This document shows, piece by piece, positions 22,703-34,603 of a DNA stretch of 64,000 nt. The DNA is taken from assembly GCA_029582265.1 (NCBI GenBank), contig CM055816.1, forward strand, positions 92,564,765 to 92,628,764, in the 5' to 3' direction. Source of the DNA: Zoroaster sp. YZ-2022. Taxonomy: Eukaryota; Echinodermata; Asteroidea; Forcipulatida; Zoroasteridae. Positions within the stretch are counted from its first letter, which is position 1; each line of letters begins with the position of its first letter. The position numbers were made by a program, and so were the translations under genes. The notes beneath the pieces were generated by a model. The model made no database searches and was not told the origin of the DNA. It saw nothing but the letters and a program-made list of their open reading frames with translations.

Positions 22703-23183
22703 GGGTGCACCCACTAAATAGTGAGGAAATTCATGCGCCAAGCTGTTTATCATAAAGTGTATGTCCTCAAATTTTTCTGAAAAACAAAGATTTGAGGCCC
22801 ATTCATTTGATGGATTGTGTAAAATGGCCCACTATCATAACCTGGGGGTCCTTGGCTTCCAACTGTGAGTATTTTGGACACACTGGGCCCTGAAAAAGTG
22901 GTCCTAATTTGATTTCAAGCGTAAGGCCTTTTTCCAAAATGGCTGCTTTTCAGTGTGGACGTTTTCACTACTGTAGAGGGTGGTTTTCATTGGGATGAGA
23001 ATAACTCCCTGGAAACCTGGACTTTAGACAGTAAATAGAGAAGAAAATAAAAGGTTATATATCGATCAATATTTTTTCTTTTGGTTTTAAAAACTGTGGG
23101 ACTTCTAAGTATTTTTAAATGATTTTTGAATATTTTGTATTTAGCACTGTTTACTATGGGAGTTTATTTAGTGGGCTGCACCC
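22703..23183. mobile_element. 481 bp MITE, copy B
   Basis: Direct-orientation copy of 20895-21375, with the same length and termini (GGGTGCACCC...GGGCTGCACCC). The two copies bracket 1.3 kb of unrelated sequence. Confidence 0.85.
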
Positions 23184-24585
23184 CCAAAACATTGCCACGG
23201 GGCTAGACAAGGACGTAGGTGTTATAGCCCTCAGCGGTGGCAAGACCCCCTAGCTTTACCGTGTTTTATAACTCGGACTGAACATTCCTAAATGTAACAC
23301 GAGAAGGCAATAATAACACTACATAACTAATATTAAGCAAACAAGATACAAAACGTACAACTACAATAAAACAAATTCCTTTTAACGTTGCGTCCATAAT
23401 GTAACCGACAGGGTTGTATATTCCCCCGGTTACACATTGTATCGAATTATTGCAATCAATTCATTTAAAATTACCGATGAATAAAAAAGTAAATCGCAGA
23501 ACACCCACTCTTCTTCGATAACAATGTTCACGAAGTGGATAAGCTTCCATAATCCATATTTAGTCTTACTTATTAATAATAAATTGCCCGATATCAAGGT
23601 AGTTTTCACCATTATTGGCAAAGTGCAATGAAATATATCATGCAAGTAAAACAATTGTACAACACCATACTTCCAAGAGAACGGTAGAGGGAATATCCAA
23701 AACATTTGCCAAAAAGTCTCCAGTTGGCCTCGTTTGGTTAAATTCACATTCAGTGCGGCTGATTGTTAAAAAATATATTTAGGTGGTGTCCAAACCATAA
23801 CAAAGATGGTTGACATTTTCATCTTTTTTACAAATGTCGGCAGTCACCTGTAGCACATGTTCTAACTACACTTTCACCATTGTTGGCAAAATACTATTAA
23901 ATATATCATGGAAGAAAATAAATATCGTATGTACCCATACCTCTCCAAGAAATTGTGGGAGAAGCTCCACAATGTTTTATTAAAATTAAAAGGGGCCGGG
24001 AAACCACTTTGTTTGCGTATCAATCGTTACAGGACACATAGGTTAGGCATGAATGGTTTTCATTTTTTAGAATTGGGATATCGAAGTTTTTTATATCAGA
24101 TAATGCAGACAAAAACTGTTTTGGGAAAAATTTACCGAGAAACCCATTTTGACCGACAGTTATTGGTACAATGGCACTCTTCTCTTTCTGGCTCCAAAGT
24201 GGTCCCAAAGGGGATTGTTTGGCCATAACATATATGGTTTTGGAGCGTTTGTAATTATGAAAAACGCTATGAAGCATTATGTGAAATGCGTTATAATTAT
24301 TATTTATTTTGATTTTAGTTGTTTGTGTTCACTGCCTTTTTACAACAATATTTTACCAGTGAATGATGTGAAAAGCAAGTAGCTATCGACCACTTGTGAG
24401 AGTGATTTGAATACTTTTTTTCTTCTTTCTTTTAATGCCGGTTACTGATTATTTCTTAGGTGCGATCTCCTGGATGGTGAGTTACTGAACATAAAGTTTT
24501 CACAGTTTACGAAGAATCCAAGTTATACGGCAGTATATCTACCTGGCAACTGTGTCATAGATGCCTCACTTGCTAATGCTGTTCA
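23184..24585. other. No gene recognised; diverged internal duplication
   Basis: CACCATT(A/G)TTGGCAAA followed by AAATATATCATG appears at about 23609 and again at about 23876, an old direct duplication. Frames of ~105 codons on each strand have no recognisable domain. Confidence 0.35.
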
Positions 24586-24589
24586 TATA
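24586..24589. repeat. 4 bp target duplication TATA (left; mate at 34091-34094)
   Basis: TATA directly precedes the 5' LTR and directly follows the 3' LTR. Because the region is AT-alternating, one base of ambiguity is possible. Confidence 0.7.
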
Positions 24590-25368
24590 TGTGACGGTCA
24601 TAACAATTAAGACTAAGTCCAGAGACCCCCCGGTTTATTTTTAAACCGTACACTCCGCATTACGTAATTTCTGTTCGTTCAATTGTATTTATTCTAATTA
24701 GGCTAGCGCCCTCAGCGATATCATTTAAATTATTTCGCGGGCTTCTACCTTCATAACATTCTTTACCGAAGACTAATCAGTACGTGTCCTATTTGTCTTC
24801 GTACACAGGTAACTATCTTTTATTGTATTTTCTGTTTATATTTCTTCAATCTCGTTCCACCTCAACCTATAACTGTCATATTCCGTCTACATTTACTCTA
24901 TTTGGTGATAATGTCGTTAATTTAATGGCATACCTTTGTAGTGAAAATAGAGAATATATTTGCTATTATTTCGTGTCCTTCAGACAGGTTGATTTTACTT
25001 ATCATTAAATATATTGTTACAGAAGTTTCCTAAGTTTACACTTGTTAGTATTTATCACATAGGCTTAAGCTATGTAATTGGATTTACCTTACTTGTATTA
25101 CTTTTAACGTTAGTAAAGATCCAAGATGGCGGACGTCGCCCGGACTTTGGCGCCAACCGCAGGAACTATATTGATTATTTACTTTATTAAATAAATGTTA
25201 ATTGCATTTTTAAGACTATACATAATTGTTTATATTTATAAAATTCTTTACCGAAGACTAATCAGTACGTGTCCTATTTGTCTTCGTACACAGACAGAAA
25301 TAAAACTGGTGCTGAAACCAAAGAAAGTGTCTTTCATACCAACGACTCAAAACTTAATAAGGGTCACA
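24590..25368 (+). repeat. 5' LTR
   Basis: 779 bp, from TGTGACGGTCATAAC to AATAAGGGTCACA. It contains a TATA-like TTTATATTTATAAAA at about 25228-25242 and AATAAA at about 25299, giving a plausible U3/R layout. A 51 bp word starting ATTCTTTACCGAAGACTAAT occurs twice (24758-24808 and 25243-25293). The first copy is followed by GTAACT, resembling a splice donor. Relative to the 3' LTR it has an extra ~31 bp after the CCGGTTTATT word. Confidence 0.95.
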
Positions 25369-26781
25369 TTGGTGGAAGATCCGGACTTGAGGAACTAGTA
25401 ATACTTCACCCGACTGTGACAGTTCTTCAATCATCCCATACCTACCTGAGTTGTTTGTTGGAAGGCACCGTGACCAGCACCGAGACCGGCTAGTCACAGC
25501 CGGTTGGGGCCAGCCGCCGTCTACCCATCAGTCTAGTCCCCATCACCCGTCTACCGAAGGTACTATTTCCTGTTCATCCTACACCCAGCCCCCTCAATTC
25601 CAGTGGTGAAATCTCCATAAATTCCCTCTGCTGAGCTGACTGAGTCCATGCCGATACTGACCCCGTCAACGCCGACACATGTGTTACCATTTTCACGACA
25701 ATCTATAACTGAGCCCGTCATCCGTGAAGGAGCCCGTCATCCCCGACAGAGACCACCAATATCGCGATTAAGTGAACATTTTGAACATCCGAAACTGCAC
25801 ATTTGGTAACTTCGCGTATATCAAGACATTGAACACTCTCGCGATCTATTTAAGACAAGGATAATTCTACACTAGGCGTCACTGGTTGTCAAGAAGTAGT
25901 AAGTTACTATAGCTAGGCTATACACTGTATTTGAATATTGATTGTGTTCCATAGTAACCACAAGCTTACCAGTTGCCGTTACAATTACATAATAACATTC
26001 TTGTGCAGAATTACAGCTTGTGGCAGTTGCATAATATCATTTCCGCAACAGCCCAACCCACAATTTAAGTCAAGTACTTTCATTGTATTCTGTCTTTTGT
26101 AGTGCAATTACTGTGCACAAAGCAAGATCCGCAGAAAAAGTCAACAAAGTTATGCTTCATTAAACACAATTTATTCTTACTGCTACTGTGCATTTGAAGA
26201 CGTAATTCTACTGTAGATATAGTGAACAAATTGCCACTTCGGTGCTTGATGATTTTATGCAAATAAAAAACAATGCTGAATTGATTCGAATTTTGCTTAA
26301 ATTTTTACTAAAGTGAGACTGATACTCAACAATAGATTTCCTGGTTGACTAGATCGATCTTTACTGTTGAAATCGTACTTGATTCTGTACCCTTTTCGTA
26401 TGGTCAATCAAAGCAACATTCGGTTTTATTGATTTGAGAATATTGAATTTTCCTTTGACCTGTTTATAGGATTAACGAGCATTATTTGATTGAAATTTGA
26501 CTGGATATTATTGCAAGGTGTTTGATTAATTAATTGATTTGCATTGATAGTTTTTCTAACTGCTTAAATACTCTAATGCGGATTGAATTTTGCTTGTTGA
26601 ATTTCGCGTATCGTTGAGTTTTGCTTATTGATTTTCCTTTTATTCTGTGATTGAATTTGATAATATTGGTTATCTGTTATCCTGACATAGAATATTTTTT
26701 ATAATTTAATGCCTCTTAAATTCACAATTTTTCATTTATTATTTGGGTGCCTGCTATTTGTTTTCCCTCTGGCTCAACATA
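25369..26781 (+). promoter_or_regulatory. Leader with candidate primer-binding site
   Basis: The bases just after the 5' LTR read TTGGTGGAAGATCCGG. TGG close to the LTR is the usual start of a tRNA-complementary primer-binding site, so TGGTGGAAGATCC at 25370 is the candidate; the tRNA is not identified. The remaining ~1.4 kb up to gag is long for a Gypsy leader and has no coding motif. Confidence 0.5.
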
Positions 26782-28092
26782 ATGGCAACCTCTAGAAAAC
26801 AACATTCCGATGAACACGTATTCCCCACACCGACTATGAGTCGTAGCCACACATCACCTCGAACTCGGGTATCTCCAAATCCCACAGCTAGCTTTCATCC
26901 AAACCAGATGACTCACAATCCACACACTTCGCCCCTACAACACCAGCCGACACGGCCACTCGGTGACCTAGCATTCAGTGAACAATTTTTGGCGGATTTG
27001 AAAGCCATGGAGCGTCGACTGTCACAGACCATGCCTAAGTTTTCCTCTCCGCAGACAAGAGCATCACCCGTCACAGTTAGGACGGCACCCAGACGAAGCT
27101 CCACTGCGCCAGCATACCAGAACTTTACACCACAAAGTCAACGCTCTGCTTCAACCCCTGTTCACCTCATGCCTTCACACCAAGTCAAGAGTCTTCCGAT
27201 CTACACCGGTCGTGAGGGATCAACCATTGGAATAGAAGACTGGGTCAGGGATACAAGATACCTTATAGAGACTACAGCGATACCTACCGAAATGAAGTTC
27301 TCGACTATAGTGAGATACCTCGGAGGAGCGGCTAGGAAATTAGTGCTAAATCTGCCACCTGAGCATCAAACGGCAAGCCATGCATTCGCCGAGTTGAAGG
27401 CTCGGTTTGGTGACAGTCTGATGTCTGGTGACCCATTGGCCGAGTTTTACGAGCGAATTAGACTACCAAAAGAATCACCCGGAATCTACGCTGTCGAGTT
27501 AGAAGCAACCCTTGGTACAGTTGAAGAACGGATGAATGAAACCTACCCTTGGCCAAACAGAAATAAGATGCTCACACAGCAATTCATGAGAGGAGTAAGA
27601 GACGAAAAGATTACAAACAGACTTGCCCCGATGAAACCACGTGAGATGTCATTCAGAGAACTCCAGATTGAACTGAGGCAGATGGAAAGAGAATCCCGAA
27701 TGGCCACTGCATTTAACACAGATACCAAAGCGCTCTCCCATCCTCAGCACGCCAGACCAAATCAGCAGAGTCCTACACCCAAACAACCAAAGCCAACTCC
27801 TGCCCAAGCCACCCAACCAACAACATTGAGGGCTTCCAATGAAGAAGTTTTACACAATCTCATTCTAGCAGTCCAAAAGCTCACAGAGAGGGTTGACCAG
27901 ATGTCTACTAGGCCACCCAGGACTCATCGCCAGAGAGAAGAGCCACAATACTCAACTCAACGGGTCTTCACCTGTCACAAGTGTGGACAGGAGGGACACA
28001 TAGCCAGAGGATGTCGCAACGTGCCGTTAAACTACCAAGGCCCACGGCCGAAGGGCAAGCCGTTAGAGGCCAAGGACAACCAAGCCCAATAA
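26782..28092 (+). CDS. gag: Gag polyprotein of the Gypsy element
   Basis: Start taken at the ATG 26782 (AACATAATGG). The open frame extends upstream to 26743 but only from a TTG. The N-terminus is Pro/Ser/Thr-rich, the central part is a retrotransposon-gag capsid-like helical region (motifs YTGREG, DWVRDTRYL and FAELKARFG), and the C-terminus has a CCHC zinc knuckle (CHKCGQEGHIARGC, ~27970-28011). It would form the virus-like particle and package RNA. The 436-codon frame is intact. Its 3' end overlaps the pol frame by 112 nt in the -1 register. Confidence 0.95.
   Translation: MATSRKQHSDEHVFPTPTMSRSHTSPRTRVSPNPTASFHPNQMTHNPHTSPLQHQPTRPLGDLAFSEQFLADLKAMERRLSQTMPKFSSPQTRASPVTVRTAPRRSSTAPAYQNFTPQSQRSASTPVHLMPSHQVKSLPIYTGREGSTIGIEDWVRDTRYLIETTAIPTEMKFSTIVRYLGGAARKLVLNLPPEHQTASHAFAELKARFGDSLMSGDPLAEFYERIRLPKESPGIYAVELEATLGTVEERMNETYPWPNRNKMLTQQFMRGVRDEKITNRLAPMKPREMSFRELQIELRQMERESRMATAFNTDTKALSHPQHARPNQQSPTPKQPKPTPAQATQPTTLRASNEEVLHNLILAVQKLTERVDQMSTRPPRTHRQREEPQYSTQRVFTCHKCGQEGHIARGCRNVPLNYQGPRPKGKPLEAKDNQAQ
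28026..28032 (+). promoter_or_regulatory. Candidate -1 frameshift heptamer GTTAAAC
   Basis: Within the gag/pol overlap, G TTA AAC is in the gag register required for simultaneous -1 slippage. The same heptamer is a known arterivirus slippery site. No downstream pseudoknot was worked out, so this remains a candidate. Confidence 0.4.
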
Positions 28093-30424
28093 GTCACACT
28101 CCGAAAACAGCAACCCAACAATCTTCAATCAATCACCAAAGCAGTCATAAACCGGATCACCAGCAACTCATTGGGCCTAATAACGAAGACATCGTCAGCA
28201 TAGATGGTAAGAATTACACAGCTCTCATCGATTCAGGCTCACAAATAACATCCATCACTGAAGAGCTGTGGAAAGAACACCCATCACTTCGAAACATCAA
28301 ATTATCATCAGCCGATGTATCCATCGAAGGTGCCAATGGACAAGAAGTTCCGTATCTGGGAGTAGTACCTGTTTCCCTCTCCATCATGGGCATTACCTAT
28401 GAAGACGTCCCAGCATTCGTAGTTCCAACTGACAACTATCGGAAGACTGTCCCAGTTTTGGTTGGCACCAACGTCATCCGCGCCTCCAGAAATGACCAAC
28501 TCCGAGCCAGAGGAAGCAACTACTTACAACAAGTCAGATCTGAGAGTATTGCATGGCACATCGCATACATTAACACGACGGCCTCAGAACTAGGTGATCA
28601 GCATGGTAAAATCGGTTACGCCAAGTATGTTGGCCGATTTCCGCGCACAATACCACCAGGGAAGGAAGTTGATGTAATCTGCGAGGCACCTCCAAACCCT
28701 AAAGGTCATACTTACACTGCAATAGTTGAAGGTTTTCCCAAGAACGTCTCTTGTCTTCAAGTTGGTAATCTTGTTGCAGATGTCGATCAGAACCGAAGGG
28801 TTCCTGTACGTCTGTGCAACATTACTGCTAAGCCCATTACAATCAGACGTAACTGTAAGCTCGCACAAGTTTCCTCTTTCATTCACATGGAAGAAGCATC
28901 CACACTCGGGCAACCAGCTACAACAGCTAAGACCAAAGATGTACCAGATGCAGTTGACAGTCTCCATCCAACAAGTCTTCATTCAACCAGTCTCCATCCA
29001 ACTAGTCTTCATCCAACGAATCATGATGATGAACCAACAGTTGTTAGGGTGAGAAACATAAAAGCATCCGAAGAGTTAGCTAACATCATCCCATCCCTAG
29101 ACTTACCAAGCTCTATACTAGATAACGATGTACAGAGAGAGCAACTCGGCAATCTCCTTCATAAGCATGCTGACATATTTTCCACCAATTCCCTTGACTA
29201 CGGTTGCACTTCTACCATAAAGCACACCATACCCTTAATAGACACTCAACCGTTTCGTCTTCCACACCGTCGGATACCGCCAACACAGTACCAGGCAGTT
29301 AGAGAACATCTGAGGAAAATGGAAGAATCTGGAGCAATCCGTCGCAGCAGTTCTCCATATGCCTCTCCGATGGTAATAGTCCACAAGAAAGATGGTTCTT
29401 TACGTATATGCGTTGACTACAGACAACTGAATAAAAGGACCATCCGTGACGCTTTCCCCCTTCCTCGAATAGAAGAAGCATTAGATGCACTAGGCAACGC
29501 AACGCTGTTCACGACGTTAGACCTGACATCAGGATACTGGCAGGTGGAAATGGAAGAAAGCGATAAAGCCAAGACAGCATTTACTACCCCGATGGGACTT
29601 TATGAATGTAACCGTATGCCGTTTGGGCTCCAGAATGCCCCCGCTACCTTCCAACGTCTGATGTTGACATGCCTTGGGGACCAGAATTACTCAACTGTCC
29701 TACTCTATTTAGATGACATAATCGTTTTCTCGTCGACATTTGAAGAGCATCTCGAACGTCTTGATAGAGTGTTTTCATGTCTCCGTCAACATGGTTTAAA
29801 ACTTAAACCCTCCAAATGCCACTTGCTTCAACAAGAAGTAAAATACCTAGGTCACATTGTTTCATCGAAGGGTATATCCACCGACACAGAAAAGACATCA
29901 CAAGTCAACGATTGGCAGCCTCCCTCCAATCGCAAAGAGCTACAGCGGTTCTTAGGCTTCACCGGTTATTACAGACGTTTTATAAAGGGTTATTCTGACA
30001 TCGTTGCCCCACTGTACACATTAACTTCTGGTGATCCAAAACGAAAGAAAAAAGGTAAAAAGACCAAGAAGCAGTACGTTCCCCCACCACCCTTCGTATG
30101 GACTGCAGAACACCAACAAGCTATGGATACACTCAAATACCACTTAACTTCAGCTCCTATCCTGGCTTACGCTGATTATAAAGCTCCCTTTATTCTGCAG
30201 ACCGATGCGTCCAGCATTGGATTAGGAGCAGTACTCAGTCAAATTCAGAACGGCACCGAACGCGTAATAGCCTACGCCAGCAGAGGACTAAATCCAGCAG
30301 AGTCTCGATACCCAGCTCATAAACTCGAATTTTTAGCAATGAAATGGGCTGTAACAGACAAGTTCCGCGACTACTTACTAGGAAGCAAATTTACAGTACT
30401 CACCGACAATAATCCCCTTCTATA

Positions 30425-30499
30425 TAATAATAATAATAATAATGTGTGGATTTATATAGCGCACGTATCCACCAACTAAGTGGTGCTCAAGGCGCATTA
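30425..30499 (-). mobile_element. 5'-truncated SINE fragment inside pol
   Basis: (AAT)n followed by GTGTGGATTTATATAGCGCA and CCACCAACTAAGTGGTGCTC is the 3' end of the same SINE family seen at 7062, 53819 and 55847, in reverse orientation. Only ~75 bp of tail is present. The retrotransposon frame continues on both sides. Confidence 0.9.
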
Positions 30500-33332
30500 A
30501 ATAAAAGGACAACATCAGCAAAGCTAGACGCAACACGACAAAGATGGGTAGCGGCTCTGTCTCAATTTGACTTTACCATCAGGTACCGACCTGGTAAGAA
30601 TAATGCTGCTGCAGATGCATTATCAAGGAAACCACAGCATGAATCGACTAGGACCTCCATAGAATTCCAGAAAGAGGCAGTCACCATCCCACCAGAGATT
30701 GTACAAGCCATCTGCGCTGGATATCCTTCTACATCTCAGCCGTTTCTAGAGGCTTCTATTGTACAATGCCAAGTCACAACTCGACAATCAGCCAAAGCTC
30801 CATCTAAACTTCACACCAGCGAAGAAGGGTTACCAAGGATTTCTAAGCAGGAAATTGCCATTGCACAACGAGATGATCCAATAATCTCTCGCATCATATT
30901 CTACGTCGACCAAACTAAGAGACCAACACGAAGCGAGCGAGATCGAGAGCCACCGCAGTGTTCAATCTACTTCAGACAGTGGAATAGACTTCTAATCGAA
31001 GATGACATTTTATATCGAAGAAGAAGTGAATCCGATGGCCAGATAGCACACCAGCTAATCCTACCTAACCAGTATAGAGTAACAGCAATGACATCACTTC
31101 ATAACGATCTTGGTCACTTGGGCTTTGAGAGGACGCTAGATATGATCCGAAGCAGATTTTTCTGGCCCAAAATGGCTGAGGAAGTTAAAGCATGGTGCGA
31201 GCAGTGCAAGCGATGCTGTCTTCGCAAAACTAGACCAACACAGAAAACCAGAGTTCCCCTCATCAGTATCAATACCACAGAGCCACTGGAACTAATCTGC
31301 ATCGATTTCCTGAAACTAGAGAAATCAAAAGGAGGATACGAAAACATCCTGGTAATTACAGATCATTTTACTAAATATGCACAAGCTCATCCAACCCGTG
31401 ATCAGAAAGCACACACTGTTGCCAGAATCCTGTGGGAAGATTTCATACAGCACTACGGATTTCCTGTGAGAATCCATGCAGACCAAGGACGAAATTTTGA
31501 AAGCCAGTTGTTAAAAGAGCTCTGCAAGGTGTGCGGAATTAAGAAAAGTCGAACTACGCCTTATCACCCCCAATGCAACGGATTAACAGAACGCTTCAAC
31601 CACACACTACTAAACATGTTGGGTACCTTAGAAACAAACCAGAAACAGGATTGGAAACAACATGTCGGAGCAATGACACACGCGTATAATGCTACCCGTC
31701 ACGACTCCACAGGATACGCCCCGTTTTTGCTAATGTTTGGCCGACATCCTAACCTCCCCATCGACCTGATGTTTGGACTCAAGTCACATGAAAACGAAGA
31801 CCCTCCAGCTTATGATGAATTTGTAGAAAAGCTTAGAGATTACCTGCAGACTGCATACAAAACCGCCAATGACCACGCTGAGAAGGCCAAGACAAAGCAA
31901 AAACGTTTGTATGACAGAGGCACAAGGGAGGCCCCACTTCGTCCAGGAGATAGAGTACTTGTACAGAACAAGCATATAGTAGGTACACAAAAGTTAGCTG
32001 ACAGATGGGAGCCATACCCCTATGTAGTAATCTCTAAGCAGCCAAACCTCCCAATCTATGTGGTCTGCTCATTGAACAATGGCAAAGAGAGAACTCTACA
32101 TCGCAATCTCCTCACCCCATGTATGTTCCTACCAGTAGATGCTGAATCTCCTTCAAAAAAAGACAACACTGAATCAATTTCAGAACACAGTGACAATGAA
32201 AAGGAAACACCCCTGGAACATGACCTCAACATTTTTCGACAGGACGAAGAAGAACATAGTTCAAGTGACGAAGAAACAGATATAGCATTCATCCCTGTAA
32301 TGTTACAGCCGGACATCCCTGCAAGCCAACCCAGTTACTTTAGCGAAAGACAAAACTCCTCACAATGTCTTTACTCTGATGGAACAGAAAGTATTTCAGA
32401 CTCTACCTCAAAAACGTCAGCAGAAACTCCACAGCCAATTTCTCCAGTCAATGATGTAGAACACTCATCAGTAGTTCCCACAGCAGTTACCACAGACACA
32501 TCTGAAAAGAAGGTGCCTGAACCACGTCGATCCAGCAGAACACGTAAACCGGTCGACAGGCTAACATATAATCTCCTGGGACAAACAAAACTACACAGAA
32601 TATCAGATGAGGAAAAAGTAAAACAAATCTACAACTCAAAACTACTGGCTGGAAGGAAGTTATGGGAAAAATGGAAGAGCCCACAAATGGCTGCAACAAG
32701 AAAGAAGATAAGCATGAGATTATTTTTACAGGAACATAGTCGAAACTCCGTTTTAACACCTATGTCCGAAGAATAAGAATGATAATTAATATAAATTTAT
32801 TTTAGTAGATACTATTTGTTGTGACAGCATGCGAAAACATATCTTTTGAGCAGTAATTAGTTCTGAAAAGAATTGGTGGTTACAATTTTATAATTGATTG
32901 ATTGGTATTTGGTTATTTCAAAAGTTATCGACCAGCTGGTTAACTGTTGAATGATGAGATTAATATCAACAATTCTTTTTTCATGTGACTTTGAAGAAAT
33001 AATAAGTATTCAAAATAATAATAATAATAATAAATAAATAAACATATTTTTGGAAAGGAACATTGAAGATACTATAAATAATGCGAACTTCACTCGTGTG
33101 GTAGTTGATATAAATTTCTTTTTTTTGTTTGAGAAATATAATCTTTGAATCGATTATAAGACCAGGCGCCGGGTTTAATAATTGTCTTTGAGGAGTAACT
33201 TTAATTATATCCTAGGAAATATAATTGTTTAATACCACACAGTGTATGAAATTAATGTTTATTTCTAAAAACAAATTGTACATAATGTTTGTAAATACAT
33301 GTACGTGTTAAATGTCGAGGACGACATTTCCT

Positions 33333-33347
33333 CAAAAGGGTGAATAA
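33333..33347 (+). promoter_or_regulatory. Polypurine tract region before 3' LTR
   Basis: CTCAAAAGGGTGAATAA directly precedes the 3' LTR and follows GTCGAGGACGACATTT, a phrase common just before 3' LTRs of Gypsy elements. AAAAGGG is the likely plus-strand primer core. Confidence 0.55.
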
Positions 33348-34090
33348 TGTGACGGTCATAACAATTAAGACTAAGTCCAGAGACCCCCGGTTTATTTCTG
33401 TTCGTTCAATTGTATTTATTCTAATTAGGCTAGCGCCCTCAGCGATATCATTTAAATTATTTCGCGGGCTTCTACCTTCATAACATTCTTTACCGAAGAC
33501 TAATCAGTACATGTCCTATTTGTCTTCGTACACAGGTAACTATCTTTTATTGTATTTTCTGTTTATATTTCTTCAATCTCGTTCCACCTCAACCTATAAC
33601 TGTCATATTCCGTCTACATTTACTCTATTTGGTGATAATGTCGTTAATTTAATGGCATACCTTTGTAGTGAAAATAGAGAATATATTTGCTATTATTTCG
33701 TGTCCTTCAGACAGGTTGATTTTACTTATCATTAAATATATTGTTACAGAAGTTTCCTAAGTCTACACTTGTTAGTATTTATCACATAGGCTTAAGCTAT
33801 GTAATTGGATTTACTTGTATTACTTTTAACGTTAGTAAAGATCCAAGATGGCGGACGTCGCCCGGACTTTGGCGCCAACCGCAGGAACTATATTGATTAT
33901 TTACTTTATTAAATAAATGTTAATTGCATTTTTAAGACTATACATAATTGTTTATATTTATAAAATTCTTTACCGAAGACTAATCAGTACGTGTCCTATT
34001 TGTCTTCGTACACAGACAGAAATAAAACTGGTGCTGAAACCAAAGAAAGTGTCTTTCATACCAACGACTCAAAACTTAATAAGGGTCACA
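33348..34090 (+). repeat. 3' LTR
   Basis: 743 bp copy of the 5' LTR, with the same termini and both 51 bp internal words. It lacks ~31 bp after GGTTTATT and 5 bp near 33811 that are present in the 5' LTR. Confidence 0.95.
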
Positions 34091-34094
34091 TATA

Positions 34095-34573
34095 CAACTT
34101 GCAAGGAAATATAGTGCCAAAATCCTTGAGGAAGGTGGTTACCAATATTACTGTAAAAGTAACAAAACTCTGTAAACTTTGTTTAACGAAGGTAATAACA
34201 ACAAAACATTATATAAAGAAAGACAAAAACATTAAAAGATCAAAACAAAACGAAATAAACAAAAGGTAGAGTGGAAGAAAGGATGAGAAAGGAAAGGAAA
34301 GGGATCCTCTAAAAGGGAGACTGCAAGCACCATGGTGTAAGCAGACTCCCCTAAAGATTCCCGGGGTGGGGAGCCACTGGCATTACTGGTGTGGGTCTTA
34401 AACCCACTCCAGCGGCTCCCAAAGAGAAAGAAAAGAAGGGAAAAGAAAAGGAAAGGAAAGAGAGAGGACCCCACTCGTGAACAGTGGTAGAGACCTTGCC
34501 TCCAATCAGAGAGAGATAGGAGTAGCTGTTCACAAGGTGGGTCGAAGAGGGGGAAAGGTGGACCGAGAGGGGT
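34095..34573. other. Purine-rich sequence left of the LINE
   Basis: On the plus strand it is rich in GGAAAGG and GAGAGA words, with a hairpin-like GGTCTTAAACCCACTCCAGC block. It may be old microsatellite-rich host DNA or a fragment of another LINE 3' end. No gene was found. Confidence 0.35.
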
Positions 34574-34603
34574 CAGACAGAGAGAGAGAGAGAGAAGAGA
34601 GAC
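34574..34603. repeat. (GA)n tract at the LINE 3' end
   Basis: CAGACAGAGAGAGAGAGAGA... directly abuts the 3' UTR of the minus-strand LINE. On the LINE strand it reads (TC)n. Confidence 0.8.

Larger units (their letters stand above)
27981..32776 (+). pseudogene. pol: Pol (protease, RT, RNase H, integrase), SINE-disrupted
   Basis: Pol overlaps gag in the -1 frame and has no good ATG, so it is expected as a Gag-Pol fusion. In order: aspartic protease with LIDSG (~28225); reverse transcriptase with YLDDIIVFS (~29704); RNase H with LQTDASSIGLG (~30196). After TDNNPLLY a ~75 bp SINE fragment shifts frame and brings a stop at 30477-30479. The frame resumes near 30500 with RNase H remnants, then integrase with its HHCC zinc finger (~31100-31210), the catalytic D (CIDFLK), D (HADQGRN) and E (GLTERFN), and a long acidic Ser-rich tail ending RRSSRTRKPVDRL...; stop at 32776. 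Apart from the SINE, both halves are fully open. Confidence 0.95.
24590..34090 (+). mobile_element. Ty3/Gypsy LTR retrotransposon, complete but pol-broken
   Basis: Two LTRs (TGTGACGG...GGTCACA) of 779 and 743 bp bracket a 1.4 kb leader, gag and pol in the Ty3/Gypsy order protease-RT-RNase H-integrase. The element is flanked by TATA at 24586-24589 and 34091-34094. The LTRs differ mainly by a ~31 bp and a 5 bp indel plus a few substitutions, so insertion is fairly recent. Nothing env-like follows integrase. A SINE fragment in RNase H destroys pol. Confidence 0.95.
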
